Notes: generated by a model not told the origin, from the sequence alone. Shown: positions 8,682 through 17,871, numbered from the stretch's first letter. The stretch is DNA of 64,000 nucleotides from Aridibaculum aurantiacum (GCF_017355875.1 NZ_JAFEWC010000002.1:310001-374000), one strand, 5' to 3'. Numbers and translations: made by a program.

Positions 8682-9857
8682 ATGAGTAAATTAAGAATCG
8701 TTGTCGGAGGCTATATTGCCTCTTACTGTACCTCTGGCGTTACATGGGATTACGTACAGTATCCCGTTGGGCTGCAGTTACTAGGGCACGACGTATATTA
8801 CATTGAGGATACTTTGGGCTACCATTGCCACTTTGACCCTAAGTACTCGTGGGATGATCCTACACCCGTTGTTAATTATCTTAAAGAAACAATGACTTTC
8901 TTCGGAATGAGCGAACGGTGGGCTTATAGAGACGCCGTTTCTGGAAAGTGTTTTGGTTTATCCGAAGAAAAGCTCCTGGAAGTATGCGCCTCGGCTGACG
9001 TGTTCATCAATGTATCATGTTCTACATTTCTTCGTGAGGAATATCTAAAAATTCCCACACGAGTTCTGATCGACAGTGATCCAATGTTCACCCAGATTCC
9101 TAATAATGAAAATCCCTCGCAAGTTGAAGCTATTCAAGCATCATTCAAAAATTATACTCACCTTTTCTCCTTCGGCGAAAACATCATGGCGGAAGACTCA
9201 AAAGTTCCTACCTATAGTTTTAAGTGGTACTCAACCAGGCAGCCCGTATGTCTAGATTACTGGGCAAATCAGCACGTAGTAAATAAGAAAACATTTACAA
9301 CAATAATGAATCTTTCTGCTAGGAAAAAAATTCAATACGACAACGAAGAATGGGGCCAAAAAGATTTGGAATTAGAGAAGGTTGTGCAGATACCTGAATT
9401 GTGTCAAACGGGTTTCTTCGAGATGATATTATCTTGTTCTGTAAACAACAGGAACGACGGTGAGCACACCTGGTTAAGACAGAACGGATGGAAAATACTC
9501 AAAGCTGTGGAAACGATAGGCCAAATACATGATTACAGCGCCTTCATTAAAAATTCGTATGCAGAGTTTTCTGTTGCTAAACATACTTATGTGAAAGCCA
9601 ATACGGGATGGTTTAGTTGTCGGTCCGCCTGCTATTTGGCTGCGGGGAAACCTGTCATTGTTCAGGATACAAAATGGTCCAAATATATACCAGCGGGGGA
9701 AGGGGCTCTTGCATTTGACTCTATATCAACCGCTAAAACTGCGGTGGACGATGTTCTGTGCAATTACGAAAAACATAAGAAACGGGCTAAGGAAATAGCT
9801 TATGAGTATTTTGATAGTCAAAAAGTGCTAAATCGAATGCTAGAAGATTTAAATTAA
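8682..9857 (+). CDS. Glycosyltransferase-like protein, paralog 1
   Basis: This 391-residue protein looks like a GT-B fold glycosyltransferase. Near the start it has [24 protein letters not shown], resembling the N-terminal Rossmann half with an acceptor loop. Near the end is [19 protein letters not shown] followed by a [13 protein letters not shown] loop, the place where GT4/GT1-type enzymes bind the nucleotide sugar. It is clearly paralogous to the protein at 11130, with which it shares the W(F)S-RS-YLA-GKPV-V-T core and the R[16 protein letters not shown] segment. I cannot assign a CAZy family, donor or acceptor. It starts 11 nt after the ABC exporter and ends 4 nt before an acyltransferase gene, so it is cotranscribed with them. 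No signal peptide or membrane segment is seen. Confidence 0.75.
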   Translation: MSKLRIVVGGYIASYCTSGVTWDYVQYPVGLQLLGHDVYYIEDTLGYHCHFDPKYSWDDPTPVVNYLKETMTFFGMSERWAYRDAVSGKCFGLSEEKLLEVCASADVFINVSCSTFLREEYLKIPTRVLIDSDPMFTQIPNNENPSQVEAIQASFKNYTHLFSFGENIMAEDSKVPTYSFKWYSTRQPVCLDYWANQHVVNKKTFTTIMNLSARKKIQYDNEEWGQKDLELEKVVQIPELCQTGFFEMILSCSVNNRNDGEHTWLRQNGWKILKAVETIGQIHDYSAFIKNSYAEFSVAKHTYVKANTGWFSCRSACYLAAGKPVIVQDTKWSKYIPAGEGALAFDSISTAKTAVDDVLCNYEKHKKRAKEIAYEYFDSQKVLNRMLEDLN

Positions 9858-9861
9858 AGTT

Positions 9862-10467
9862 ATGGACAAACATGATCATCTTTTTCACCTTTTGGAACCC
9901 GGTAAGCTGCTCCTGGCTGACGGTTCAATGCAAGTGGTGCCTGCGAACATAGAAGTCGGAGAAGACACAAAAGCGGACTCAGCGTCTATTTTTAAAAACT
10001 TTTTTTCGAAGCTTCCCGTTGGACTACGGGTAGGAAGCAACGTAACCTTCTTTCGTTCTTATTTGGCGACTGAAGAAGCCGGCTACATCCAAATTGGTGA
10101 CTATACTTTTATGTCTAACGCTTCAATTGCATGTAATAGTGAAGTTGTCATCGGGAGCTACGTGTTTATAGCAGGGGGAGTTAACATAGTCGACACAGAT
10201 TTTCATCCAGTAGCACCAGCTGCTCGTTTGGCCGATACAATAGCTATTTCCACTGTCGGCAAAAGAAATCTGAGGCCGCACTTTAAGTCTTACCCCGTTT
10301 TAATTGAAGATGACGTTTGGATTGGTTATAACGCCACCATACTAAAAGGGGTGACAATTGGCAAAGGGGCCATTATTGAGCCAGGATCTGTTGTTTCAAA
10401 AGATGTTCCTGCAGGTGCTGTTGTATCAGGAAATCCAGCCATTGTAATAAATGATGTTTATGCATAA
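9862..10467 (+). CDS. Left-handed beta-helix (hexapeptide) O-acyltransferase
   Basis: The 201-residue protein is a hexapeptide-repeat acyltransferase of the LacA/NodL/maltose acetyltransferase type. Repeated [LIV]GxxxxI units run from about residue 75 to 185 ([53 protein letters not shown]). The chain ends with the usual GNPAxV. The catalytic His is probably His115 in DTDFHP. Such enzymes transfer an acetyl group from acetyl-CoA to a sugar hydroxyl. In this operon it would acylate the glycan or its precursor, by inference. Its last 17 bases overlap the start of a second acyltransferase gene, so the two are probably translationally coupled. Confidence 0.88.
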   Translation: MDKHDHLFHLLEPGKLLLADGSMQVVPANIEVGEDTKADSASIFKNFFSKLPVGLRVGSNVTFFRSYLATEEAGYIQIGDYTFMSNASIACNSEVVIGSYVFIAGGVNIVDTDFHPVAPAARLADTIAISTVGKRNLRPHFKSYPVLIEDDVWIGYNATILKGVTIGKGAIIEPGSVVSKDVPAGAVVSGNPAIVINDVYA

Positions 10468-11128
10468 AAATATTGCTCAAAACCTGCTTTGTAACGAGCA
10501 GGGTGAATTGTCCATTGAGTATGATTGGTATCCTGCCCCTTTGCCTAAAAATATTCATCTGGACGAGATGACATATCCAGATACGGCCTATTCATTTGCT
10601 ACTTTTCATTCGGAAAAAAAGGATGGGTTTAAGTTAGGGTATGCCAGCGGCAATTATGGTCATAGTATCATTATGGCTGGAAAGAGCGGAGTAATTAATG
10701 TGGGTAAGTATGTAGTCTTGGAGTGTACTAATTTAATATCTAATTCATCGATCTTTATAGGGGACCATTGCATGTTCTCATGGGGCTCAATTGTAACCGA
10801 CTCATGGTTAAATCTACAGTCAAGTTCTATAGGAACGAGGAGAGAAATGTTGAAAGAAGCTGCCCATTCCAAGACACGACATGTAGAATTCTTACATCCA
10901 AAACCAGTAATCATTGAAGAAAATGTCTGGGTAGGTTTCGATGCTATTATCATGCCGGGTGTTCATCTAGGACGAGGATGTATTGTTGGATGCAAAGCAG
11001 TTGTACGGGAGGACGTTCCGCCTTACGCAGTAGTTACGGGCAACCCAGCTAGAACTATTAAATATCTGGAGGCGAATGATACAGATGAAGCTAAACAAGA
11101 GGCTTTAAGAACTTTGTTAGTAGTTTGA
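10451..11128 (+). CDS. Second left-handed beta-helix acyltransferase, atypical active site
   Basis: This 225-residue protein also has hexapeptide repeats: [50 protein letters not shown] and a terminal [12 protein letters not shown]. It is about 25 residues longer than its neighbour, with a WbbJ-like arrangement. At the place where relatives carry the catalytic His (an xDxDFH-like loop) the sequence is [12 protein letters not shown] (residues 113-124), with no His. It may therefore be inactive, use another residue, or have a shifted active site. There is a His at 137 in [16 protein letters not shown]. It starts inside the previous gene and ends 1 nt before the next, within a tightly packed operon. 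ATG codons at 10454 and 10460 are alternative starts. Confidence 0.82.
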   Translation: MMFMHKNIAQNLLCNEQGELSIEYDWYPAPLPKNIHLDEMTYPDTAYSFATFHSEKKDGFKLGYASGNYGHSIIMAGKSGVINVGKYVVLECTNLISNSSIFIGDHCMFSWGSIVTDSWLNLQSSSIGTRREMLKEAAHSKTRHVEFLHPKPVIIEENVWVGFDAIIMPGVHLGRGCIVGCKAVVREDVPPYAVVTGNPARTIKYLEANDTDEAKQEALRTLLVV

Positions 11129-11129
11129 T

Positions 11130-12269
11130 ATGAAAAAAATTCTTGTACTTGGCTACATAATCAGAGCTCCCTTTGGGGGACTTTGCTTTCATCATTTGCA
11201 GTACTTGTTAAGCTTAAAGAACTTGGGTCATGAAGTGCTTTTCTATGAGGACAGTGATGACTATCCAGGCTACTACAATAGCCAATCTATAGAAATAGCC
11301 AAACATTTAGGCTTCGACTTTATTAATAAGCTTTTTGCGTACTACGGTCTAGAAAATAAATGGGTTTTCTTTGATTCAGGAGTTAATGTTTGGCATGGTT
11401 TGTCACGAAACACATTCCTTAACTTTTGTTCTCAGGCTGACATAGTTCTAAATCTTTCTGGAGTTAATGTGTTGAGGGAATGGTGGTTGAAAATTCCTGT
11501 AAGGGCTTTTGTTGATACAGATCCTGTCTTCACTCAAATAAAAAATATTACGGATCCAAAGTTTAAAGAACTTGCTGCTGCACATACATGTCATTTTTCT
11601 TTTGGTGAGAATATTGGCAGGAATACTAGCTTGGTTCCTGATGATGGGTTTGATTGGAAAGAAACACGGCAACCAGTTGGAATTGAAATTTGGAAAGTAG
11701 CGACAGCGGTGAATTGTGGTCGGTGGACTACAGTTTTACAGTGGGATGCATATGATAAGTGCGAATATAGCGGAGAGATTTATGGGATGAAAAGTGCCTC
11801 CTTCAACAACTTTATAGATCTGCCGGCAAGAACGGGTGAGAAATTTGAACTAGCTATCAAGGCTGATGAAAAGACAATTATTTGGTTAGAAAATGCCAAC
11901 TGGTTAACAGTGGGATCCCTCATTCCAACTAAAGACTCCTGGAGCTATCAACTATATATTGCAGAGTCAAAAGCAGAATGGAGTATTGCGAAGCAAGGTT
12001 ATGTAAAGACAAGAAGCGGCTGGTTTAGCGAGAGGAGCCTTTCATATTTGGCTAGTGGCAAACCAGTTGTTGTTGAGAATACCGGATTTTCAGATTTTTT
12101 ACCAGTAGGTGAGGGCGTTTTTTGCTTTTCTACATTGGAAGAAGCTGTAGAGCATATTGCTAGGGTAAATAAAGAATATGCACGCCAATGTGGGAATGCT
12201 AGAACTTTTGTAGAAGAACATTTCGAAGGTAAATCAGTATTGATGTCCTTATTGAATCGTCTTTCATAA
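11130..12269 (+). CDS. Glycosyltransferase-like protein, paralog 2
   Basis: The 379-residue product is a paralog of the protein at 8682. Shared marks include the start ILVLGYIIRAPFGGLCFHHL, then LQYLLSLKNLGHEVLFYEDSDDYPGYY, an AFVDTDPVFTQI segment, FSFGENIG and WFSERSLSYLASGKPVVVEN with LPVGEGVFCF after it. The C-terminal part resembles the donor-binding half of GT-B enzymes. The central 200 residues differ most between the two paralogs, as expected if they add sugars to different acceptors, which is inference. It starts 1 nt after the second acyltransferase gene. Family, donor and acceptor are unknown. Confidence 0.75.
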   Translation: MKKILVLGYIIRAPFGGLCFHHLQYLLSLKNLGHEVLFYEDSDDYPGYYNSQSIEIAKHLGFDFINKLFAYYGLENKWVFFDSGVNVWHGLSRNTFLNFCSQADIVLNLSGVNVLREWWLKIPVRAFVDTDPVFTQIKNITDPKFKELAAAHTCHFSFGENIGRNTSLVPDDGFDWKETRQPVGIEIWKVATAVNCGRWTTVLQWDAYDKCEYSGEIYGMKSASFNNFIDLPARTGEKFELAIKADEKTIIWLENANWLTVGSLIPTKDSWSYQLYIAESKAEWSIAKQGYVKTRSGWFSERSLSYLASGKPVVVENTGFSDFLPVGEGVFCFSTLEEAVEHIARVNKEYARQCGNARTFVEEHFEGKSVLMSLLNRLS

Positions 12270-12297
12270 TTACATGTAAACTTATCAATAGCAACTC

Positions 12298-13077
12298 GTG
12301 ATACCGAACATCATCCACTTCATTCTTTTTGGGGACAGGCCCTTCAATCATATTCACTATGTAGCTATTAAATCAGCTTATGAAGTAAATTACCCTACTA
12401 AGATTTTTTTTATTTGTGAGGAGGAGCCAAATTCAAGATGGTTTAGTAAATGCATTCCTTTCATAGAATTAGTAAAATTGAGAGCTCCGAAAACTGTGTT
12501 TGGTAGGCCATTGCTTCATAATGCTCATAAAGCCGACGTAGTAAGGCTTGAACGACTAATAGAGTATGGAGGAATTTATCTTGATCTTGATACTATTTGT
12601 GTACGACCTTTCAAAGATTTGTTGGAACATGACTGTATTTTAGGGAGAGAATATGTCATTTGGGAAGGTAAGAAGTATATAAAAGGTCTAGGCAATGCAG
12701 TCATTCTTGCTAAACGCCAATCAAGTTTTCTGGTTCGCTGGTATGAAACTTACAAAAATTTTCGTTCGATCGGAAAAGACCAATATTGGGCGGAACAGTC
12801 TGTTCATGTCCCAGAGCTGCTGTCGAAAATTTATTGGGATGAGATAACTGTCTTGGATGAACTTGCATTTTTCACACCAAGTTATGATGCGGAAGAGTTG
12901 AATATGTTTTTTGAAGGAAATCACTGCTATCCCAATTCTTATGTCCATCATTTATGGGAGAGCGTTTCGTATGAAAGTCATCTATCTAATTTGTCCCCAT
13001 CCGCTATTCTAGGTTCAAAATCTACCTATGGCTTGGAAGCGAAAAAATATATCGGGCCAGCCGACATCTCTTCCTGA
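12298..13077 (+). CDS. GT32-type glycosyltransferase
   Basis: The 259-residue protein has the hallmarks of family GT32 (Gly_transf_sug, OCH1/capsular type). It starts with IPNIIHFILFGDRPFNHIHY. Then come LLHNAHKADVVRLERLIEYG and the DXD metal motif in GIYLDLDTICVRPF (Asp96, Asp98). Members use nucleotide sugars and act in capsule or O-antigen synthesis. The start codon appears to be GTG at 12298; no ATG lies in frame between the upstream stop and the conserved IPxIIH start. It follows the previous gene by 28 nt and is the last gene of the glycan operon. The next gene is convergent. Confidence 0.85.
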   Translation: MIPNIIHFILFGDRPFNHIHYVAIKSAYEVNYPTKIFFICEEEPNSRWFSKCIPFIELVKLRAPKTVFGRPLLHNAHKADVVRLERLIEYGGIYLDLDTICVRPFKDLLEHDCILGREYVIWEGKKYIKGLGNAVILAKRQSSFLVRWYETYKNFRSIGKDQYWAEQSVHVPELLSKIYWDEITVLDELAFFTPSYDAEELNMFFEGNHCYPNSYVHHLWESVSYESHLSNLSPSAILGSKSTYGLEAKKYIGPADISS

Positions 13078-13204
13078 GGCATCTAAAGTTCTAGATGTGT
13101 TTAGAAACTTTTCATACAGTGTTCGTCTATAAATGCAATAAGAGATTCTTCAAACCAAAGTGGCAGTTTATAAACCGGGGGAGGTACAAATTGAAAGACA
13201 ACCC

Positions 13205-14467
13205 CTACAACCCCTCCATCCTCGGGTTAATAAAATTATTCAACTTACTACCAAATCTGTAGTTGATACCAAAGCCTGTGTATAGCGTATAGTCGGTAGC
13301 TATTTGCCGTCTGCGGGTTAGTACATCCTGCTCCGATGCTTTTCCTTTTACAAGGTAAACCTGGTCGCGGACGATGCTGCCGCTGGTGTACATGTATATT
13401 GATAGGCCACCAGTAATGCGCACGTTCATGTTGATGTTGAGCGAAAGGTTGTTGAGCTGTGGGTCGTGCAGATAGTTGCGGTAGGCTAGCAATGAGTTGA
13501 GATTGCCCCATCGCTTGTTGAGCGTTAGGTTGGCTTGTGCTACTTGCCCATACAGCATTTCTTTTGTCTGGTAGTAGATGGTTGTATCATAATACCTGTT
13601 TTGCCTCGCATCTAAGCCGTAGCTGATGGTAAACAACTTCGTGTTCACTTCGCTGTAAGGAAAGATAGAGTATTCTATACCACCTTTGAGTAAGATCCGT
13701 TCTTTATTGTTGCTATAAGTGTTGTTGCTGTATGAGGCCCTGTAGCCGATGCCCCAGTGGCTGCCAAGGCTTTTGATGAGCGAATGCGCGATCTCGTAGT
13801 TTGAGTTGATAACCTCGAAGTCTACGTTGGTGCCATTGTCCTCATATGTATAGATTGATTGGTTATAGCCTCCTGATGCACCAAAGTAAATGCGACTTTT
13901 GTCAGTTATTCTATTGGCGGTAGTGTATCCTGTTCCGTTCAGGTTTTTGTACACTTGTTCGGCATTATAAGTGCCGTCTACACCCACGCGAAATACCCAG
14001 TAGTTCCAGGGATCTTTTGTTGTTTCAGCTTTTAGTTCCTGCTCTTTTTTCCTTTCCTCCGTTTTCATATCTACCGCTATCCATTTTGCATAAGGTGTTC
14101 GGGCAAGAAAACGAAGTAGACCGATTTTTAGAGTGCGCAACAATTCGTCCCTGTTCTCGGCTTCAGTGGCATTAGGTTCAGTATTGAAGCTATAGGTTTC
14201 TTGTTCTTTATCAAACTTGTTCTGGCCAAAGAATATGAGCTGGTAGTTTTTGCCACCGTTTCCATTTTCTACTGCAGTTATCAATACATGCACATCGGCT
14301 GCTAACTGGTCATTTAGGAAATCAACCAATTTTATTTCGGAACGTATGTAGTTGAAGTCGCACCACACATTGCTACAGTCAATAAAAACCTTCAATTTTT
14401 CTGCAGGCCCTTGTGAGCAAACAGCAACATGAATAAGTAGGAAAAAGATGAGCTTTGTAAATCGCAT
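13205..14467 (-). CDS. Probable outer-membrane beta-barrel protein
   Basis: The 420-residue protein starts MRFTKLIFFLLIHVAVCSQG, a clear signal peptide. An upstream ATG at 14506 would bury this signal, so 14467 is the better start. Residues about 25-150 form a soluble domain beginning KVFIDCSNVWCDFNYIRSEI, with two Cys that could form a disulfide. It contains a DVHVLIT strand and NYQLIFFGQNKF. From about residue 165 to the end the sequence alternates polar and aromatic residues in many short strands with Tyr- and Asn-rich turns (FRVGVDGTYN, IYFGASGGYNQ, HWGIGYRASYS, FTGFGINYRFG-like). This is typical of an outer-membrane barrel of 10-14 strands. I recognise the general Bacteroidota type but no function. 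Confidence 0.65.
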   Translation of the reverse strand: MRFTKLIFFLLIHVAVCSQGPAEKLKVFIDCSNVWCDFNYIRSEIKLVDFLNDQLAADVHVLITAVENGNGGKNYQLIFFGQNKFDKEQETYSFNTEPNATEAENRDELLRTLKIGLLRFLARTPYAKWIAVDMKTEERKKEQELKAETTKDPWNYWVFRVGVDGTYNAEQVYKNLNGTGYTTANRITDKSRIYFGASGGYNQSIYTYEDNGTNVDFEVINSNYEIAHSLIKSLGSHWGIGYRASYSNNTYSNNKERILLKGGIEYSIFPYSEVNTKLFTISYGLDARQNRYYDTTIYYQTKEMLYGQVAQANLTLNKRWGNLNSLLAYRNYLHDPQLNNLSLNINMNVRITGGLSIYMYTSGSIVRDQVYLVKGKASEQDVLTRRRQIATDYTLYTGFGINYRFGSKLNNFINPRMEGL

Positions 14468-14637
14468 GGTCGATTTGTTGATTATCAATAATAAAGCGGC
14501 AGGCATTGTTAAGGTCTTTCAACAAATCTTGGAGAAGGAAGCTGCAATTCGGTCAGTAATATACAAACTCCTCGCATTCATTTACTACAGTGATAGATAT
14601 TCTGCAAAAGGAAAAACCGCTACTTTCGACGCTGTAA

Positions 14638-15426
14638 ATGACAGCCGCACCTGATATACGAACCGTTGATGTTACCCGCTATGTAACACCCTTGCGTGAA
14701 GGTGGTTCGCTGCCGGCTATTGCCGAGGCAGATGATGGTTTCATGTATGTCATAAAGTTTCGTGGTGCGGGCCAGGGAGCTAAAGCACTAATAGCTGAAT
14801 TAATAGGCGGTGAAATAGCAAGAGCACTGGGTTTTAAAATGCCGGAAATTGTTTTTTGCAATCTTGATGAAGCCTTTGGTCGTACAGAACCTGACGAGGA
14901 AATACAGGATCTGCTGAAGGCCAGCGTTGGTCTCAATCTCGGCCTTCATTATTTATCTGGCGCCATCACATTCGACCCTGTGGTGAATAATGTGGATCCG
15001 ATGCTTGCTTCCAAAATAGTTTGGCTCGACAGCCTGCTGATGAATGTTGACCGTACGCCGCGTAATACCAATATGCTCATGTGGAACAAGGAGCTATGGC
15101 TGATAGATCATGGCGCCGCATTGTATTTTCACCATGCATGGCAAAATTTGGAGAAGCAGGGACGAAGACCGTTCCCGCAGGTAAAAGACCATGTGCTGCT
15201 GCCACTTGCTTCGCAGCTAGACGCGGTTAACGATGCTTTTCTACCTATTCTCCCGGCTAAAAAAATACAAGCTATTGTTTCTGTAGTGCCCGACGAATGG
15301 CTGCAGGATGAAAATGGAACTGCCGAAGAAAAGCGGCAAGTGTATGTTGATTTTCTTGTGTCTCGTCTAGCAATCTCCTCTCAAATTGTAAAAGAAGCCC
15401 AGGATGCCCGCCAAGCACTTATTTGA
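14638..15426 (+). CDS. HipA-like kinase domain protein (HipA_2 type)
   Basis: The 262-residue protein matches the compact HipA-like kinase family found next to DUF3037 proteins. It carries a Gly-rich/Lys region, YVIKFRGAGQGAKAL (residues 37-51), the catalytic loop NVDRTPRNTN (136-145, Asp138 and Asn143 or Asn145) and the metal-binding LIDHGAAL (155-162, Asp157), which stands for the DFG motif. Full HipA toxins are about 440 residues and come with a HipB repressor. Here the N-terminal subdomain and any HipB are missing, so a classical toxin-antitoxin role is not supported. The last 23 bases overlap the DUF3037 gene, indicating translational coupling. The substrate is unknown. Confidence 0.82.
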   Translation: MTAAPDIRTVDVTRYVTPLREGGSLPAIAEADDGFMYVIKFRGAGQGAKALIAELIGGEIARALGFKMPEIVFCNLDEAFGRTEPDEEIQDLLKASVGLNLGLHYLSGAITFDPVVNNVDPMLASKIVWLDSLLMNVDRTPRNTNMLMWNKELWLIDHGAALYFHHAWQNLEKQGRRPFPQVKDHVLLPLASQLDAVNDAFLPILPAKKIQAIVSVVPDEWLQDENGTAEEKRQVYVDFLVSRLAISSQIVKEAQDARQALI

Positions 15427-15787
15427 ATATGCCGTGATACGGGTAGTGCCACGTGTGGAGCGTGAGGAGTTCATGAACGTGGGCGTGATCGTTTATTGCC
15501 GCGACCTCAAGTTCCTGCAGATAAAATATGAACTGAAGGCTGAACGTCTGCGTGCATTTTCTGCAGGTATAGACCTGGAAGAATTAGAGCATCGCCTGCA
15601 GGCATTCTTCAAAATCTGTTGCGGCAAACCCGATGGTGGTCCAATAGGTGAATTGCCTCTTGCTTCACGTTTTAGATGGTTGGCTGCGGCACGTAGTACC
15701 ATTGTACAGGTATCTCCTACTCACCCGGGACTTACGCACGATCCGCAGCAGGCACTGGAGAAACTATATCATCAAATGGTTTTGTAG
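15404..15787 (+). CDS. DUF3037 domain protein
   Basis: The 127-residue product starts MPAKHLFEYAVIRVVPRVER and continues EEFMNVGVIVYCRDLKFLQIKY, the conserved start of DUF3037. It ends with the family's short LPLASRFRWLAAARSTIVQVSPTHPG stretch. The family has no known function but is repeatedly found beside HipA-like kinase genes. Here the two reading frames overlap by 23 bases. It is therefore a likely partner or regulator of that kinase, which is inference. It has no signal peptide or membrane segment. Confidence 0.85.
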   Translation: MPAKHLFEYAVIRVVPRVEREEFMNVGVIVYCRDLKFLQIKYELKAERLRAFSAGIDLEELEHRLQAFFKICCGKPDGGPIGELPLASRFRWLAAARSTIVQVSPTHPGLTHDPQQALEKLYHQMVL

Positions 15788-16019
15788 TTTCTTTTTCCGG
15801 TAAAGAAGTCGAGGCTTATTGCATCTGATCGCTGTGTACTACCCAATGCTTTTCTTTTATTTTTTATACAGGTAGCATCTTTAGTTTTTTCTATAGACAA
15901 TATGAACAGGAGCTTTTTAATTGGTTAAATATGGATAATCATTTTGTTGGGCCTTCAGCACATGCCCTATTCCTGTTACGAATTAAATATTGTATTCTTA
16001 CTAACTAAAACTATCAATT

Positions 16020-16256
16020 ATGAGAAAGATCAAAACCATGCTGAGTCACAGGTTTATTTTTGTACTAGTAGTGGCGTCATTTGTTCTCGCCAATATTGCA
16101 TGTGGTAGTAGTACTGAAGAAACTGAAGCTTCTACAACTACCGGTTCAGAAACTGTGGATACTACACAATTTAGAAACACTGATACATCGCAGGTTCCCA
16201 ACTTCAGGAATGATGATGAGGATACTACAAGAGGTGTGAAAACACCTAAGCTATAG
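16020..16256 (+). CDS. Small acidic lipoprotein
   Basis: The 78-residue product has a Lys/Arg-containing start, a hydrophobic stretch (residues 12-24) and a relaxed lipobox, ANIAC, with Cys28. The mature part is only about 50 residues and is rich in Thr, Ser, Glu and Asp. The acidic STEETE patch just after the Cys resembles the lipoprotein export signals that send some Bacteroidota lipoproteins to the cell surface. That resemblance is an inference from composition. No domain is recognisable. A start at residue 7 is also possible. Its stop lies 7 nt from the stop of the convergent TPR gene, with no strong terminator between them. Confidence 0.65.
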   Translation: MRKIKTMLSHRFIFVLVVASFVLANIACGSSTEETEASTTTGSETVDTTQFRNTDTSQVPNFRNDDEDTTRGVKTPKL

Positions 16257-16263
16257 CATACCA

Positions 16264-17625
16264 TTAATTAGTTTTTGCATGATGGTTTTTGCCTCCAATC
16301 CTGGCAAGAAACCAATGCTCTACCCGGTGATGTGATCGCGTAAGCAAAGTAGCAATGATAGAAAAAACAATAAGCTCAAACAGCGGTACATGATTGGTTA
16401 AATTAACCACTACCGGGTGCAATAGCAGTGTTATGTATTCAAAAAACATAAGCAGCGATACAAGGCCAAGGTATTCAATATATCTTGGCTTTACTTTCTT
16501 ATTGCGCAGGTAAAGCGTAAAAATGAACAGTAGCGGAATTAACACACCAATACCTATGTATTGAAGTCTTTGTTTCCACTCATATTTCTCTTTTATTATA
16601 AGTTCTTGTATTTCTTTTTGTCTTTGTTGTTCACTTAATGTTAGCAGGTAACCTTCTTTTATTTTTTCTATACTATGCAAGGAATCCTTAACTGCCATTA
16701 GATGTTGCTGGTATTTATAAGCACTGTCTATTTTTTGTTTACTGTCGTAATAGTTAACCAAAAAAGTGGAAGTTTCGAGCAGCCTGCGCTGAAAGCCAGC
16801 TGCATTTGATATGGCAAATGAAAGTTGAGCATAATGTCGGGCAGAGTCTTCAGCTTGTAATGCAAGAAAGGTTTTAGCTAAGCCAAGATAATTTTCACTA
16901 AGCATATCATCATCACCTGTTTCTTTCAAAAAAGGAATCGCCCTCCTGTAATTTTTTAATGCAAGATCAAATGTTTCAAGTTTCAAACAAACATTGGCCT
17001 GGTTGGTTAGCGCTGTTCCTACCAAGTTATCATCTCCAGCAGATTTAGCTGCAGCATATGCCCTGTTAGAAAAATCCATGGCAGAGTCCAGCTTGTTGAA
17101 CTTTTCGTAGATGTCACCAAGATTCAACAAGGTATATTTACGGTGGTTGATAAGGTTGTTTTCAACAAGTATTGAGTCTGCCAAAAAAGTATAATCAAGT
17201 GCCTTTCGGTATTCATGTTGAAATAGGTAAACTGTAGCAATATTTATTAGAGCAATGGCATGGCTGGTGGGATTATTTCCCTGTTCTACTATCTTCAGGC
17301 TTTGAATGTACAGCTCCAGCGCTTTAGGGTAGTTGCCCACCCAGTTAAAAGCATTAGCCATTTGGTTCAATGATTGAGCTTCGCCTTGTTTGAAATCAAT
17401 TCTCCTCGACAATATCAATGCATCCTGCGCCAGGATCAGTGTTGAATCTGGTTTGCTCCCTTGGTATAAAGCTGCCAGGTTATATAGGAGGATAGCGCGG
17501 TTGCTATCATTCTTTTCATGCTTTAGTAGTTGCCGGATGCTGTCTGTTTCACTACGTTGACTTAGCGCTATAGTGCAATTAACTGTTACCGCTACTATTG
17601 CTATTGCCATTTTAAGAATGTACAT
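16264..17625 (-). CDS. TPR-repeat protein with C-terminal membrane segments
   Basis: The 453-residue protein starts with a hydrophobic signal-like segment (about 5-22). A long tetratricopeptide array follows (about 35-300), visible as repeated A-x-x-L/Y-x-x-A-L patterns such as NYPKALELYIQSL, EYRKALDYTFLAD and TFDLALKNYRRAIPFL. After a charged helical linker come three hydrophobic segments (about 355-373, 382-403, 413-429) and a His/Arg-rich tail. The layout resembles the sensor half of Bacteroidota TPR histidine kinases, but no kinase domain follows. It is divergent from the caspase-like genes, with 246 bases between the start codons, so a shared regulatory region is possible. The function is unknown. 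Confidence 0.75.
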   Translation of the reverse strand: MYILKMAIAIVAVTVNCTIALSQRSETDSIRQLLKHEKNDSNRAILLYNLAALYQGSKPDSTLILAQDALILSRRIDFKQGEAQSLNQMANAFNWVGNYPKALELYIQSLKIVEQGNNPTSHAIALINIATVYLFQHEYRKALDYTFLADSILVENNLINHRKYTLLNLGDIYEKFNKLDSAMDFSNRAYAAAKSAGDDNLVGTALTNQANVCLKLETFDLALKNYRRAIPFLKETGDDDMLSENYLGLAKTFLALQAEDSARHYAQLSFAISNAAGFQRRLLETSTFLVNYYDSKQKIDSAYKYQQHLMAVKDSLHSIEKIKEGYLLTLSEQQRQKEIQELIIKEKYEWKQRLQYIGIGVLIPLLFIFTLYLRNKKVKPRYIEYLGLVSLLMFFEYITLLLHPVVVNLTNHVPLFELIVFSIIATLLTRSHHRVEHWFLARIGGKNHHAKTN

Positions 17626-17871
17626 TAGATGCAGTTGTGGTTTAGGCGATAAAATTTAATGTTACTCATTTCTTTAACTGTAGATAGGCCTATTCATATT
17701 CACTGCTCTTATTACTCTGTGAAAAACTCTCTATGCTCTTTGGGTAAAAAAAGAACACAATACACATTCACAATGGATAAGAAATTACTTCAGTGAACGG
17801 CAAAGCATGCTGGAATTTATTGCTCCTAATTTAATCTATATGTTGTCAATGGTCAACTAAAAACAAATATT

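Noticed and set aside
14638-15787. HipA-like pair as a classical HipBA toxin-antitoxin system
   Set aside because: No HipB-like helix-turn-helix gene is adjacent and the kinase lacks the N-terminal HipA subdomain.
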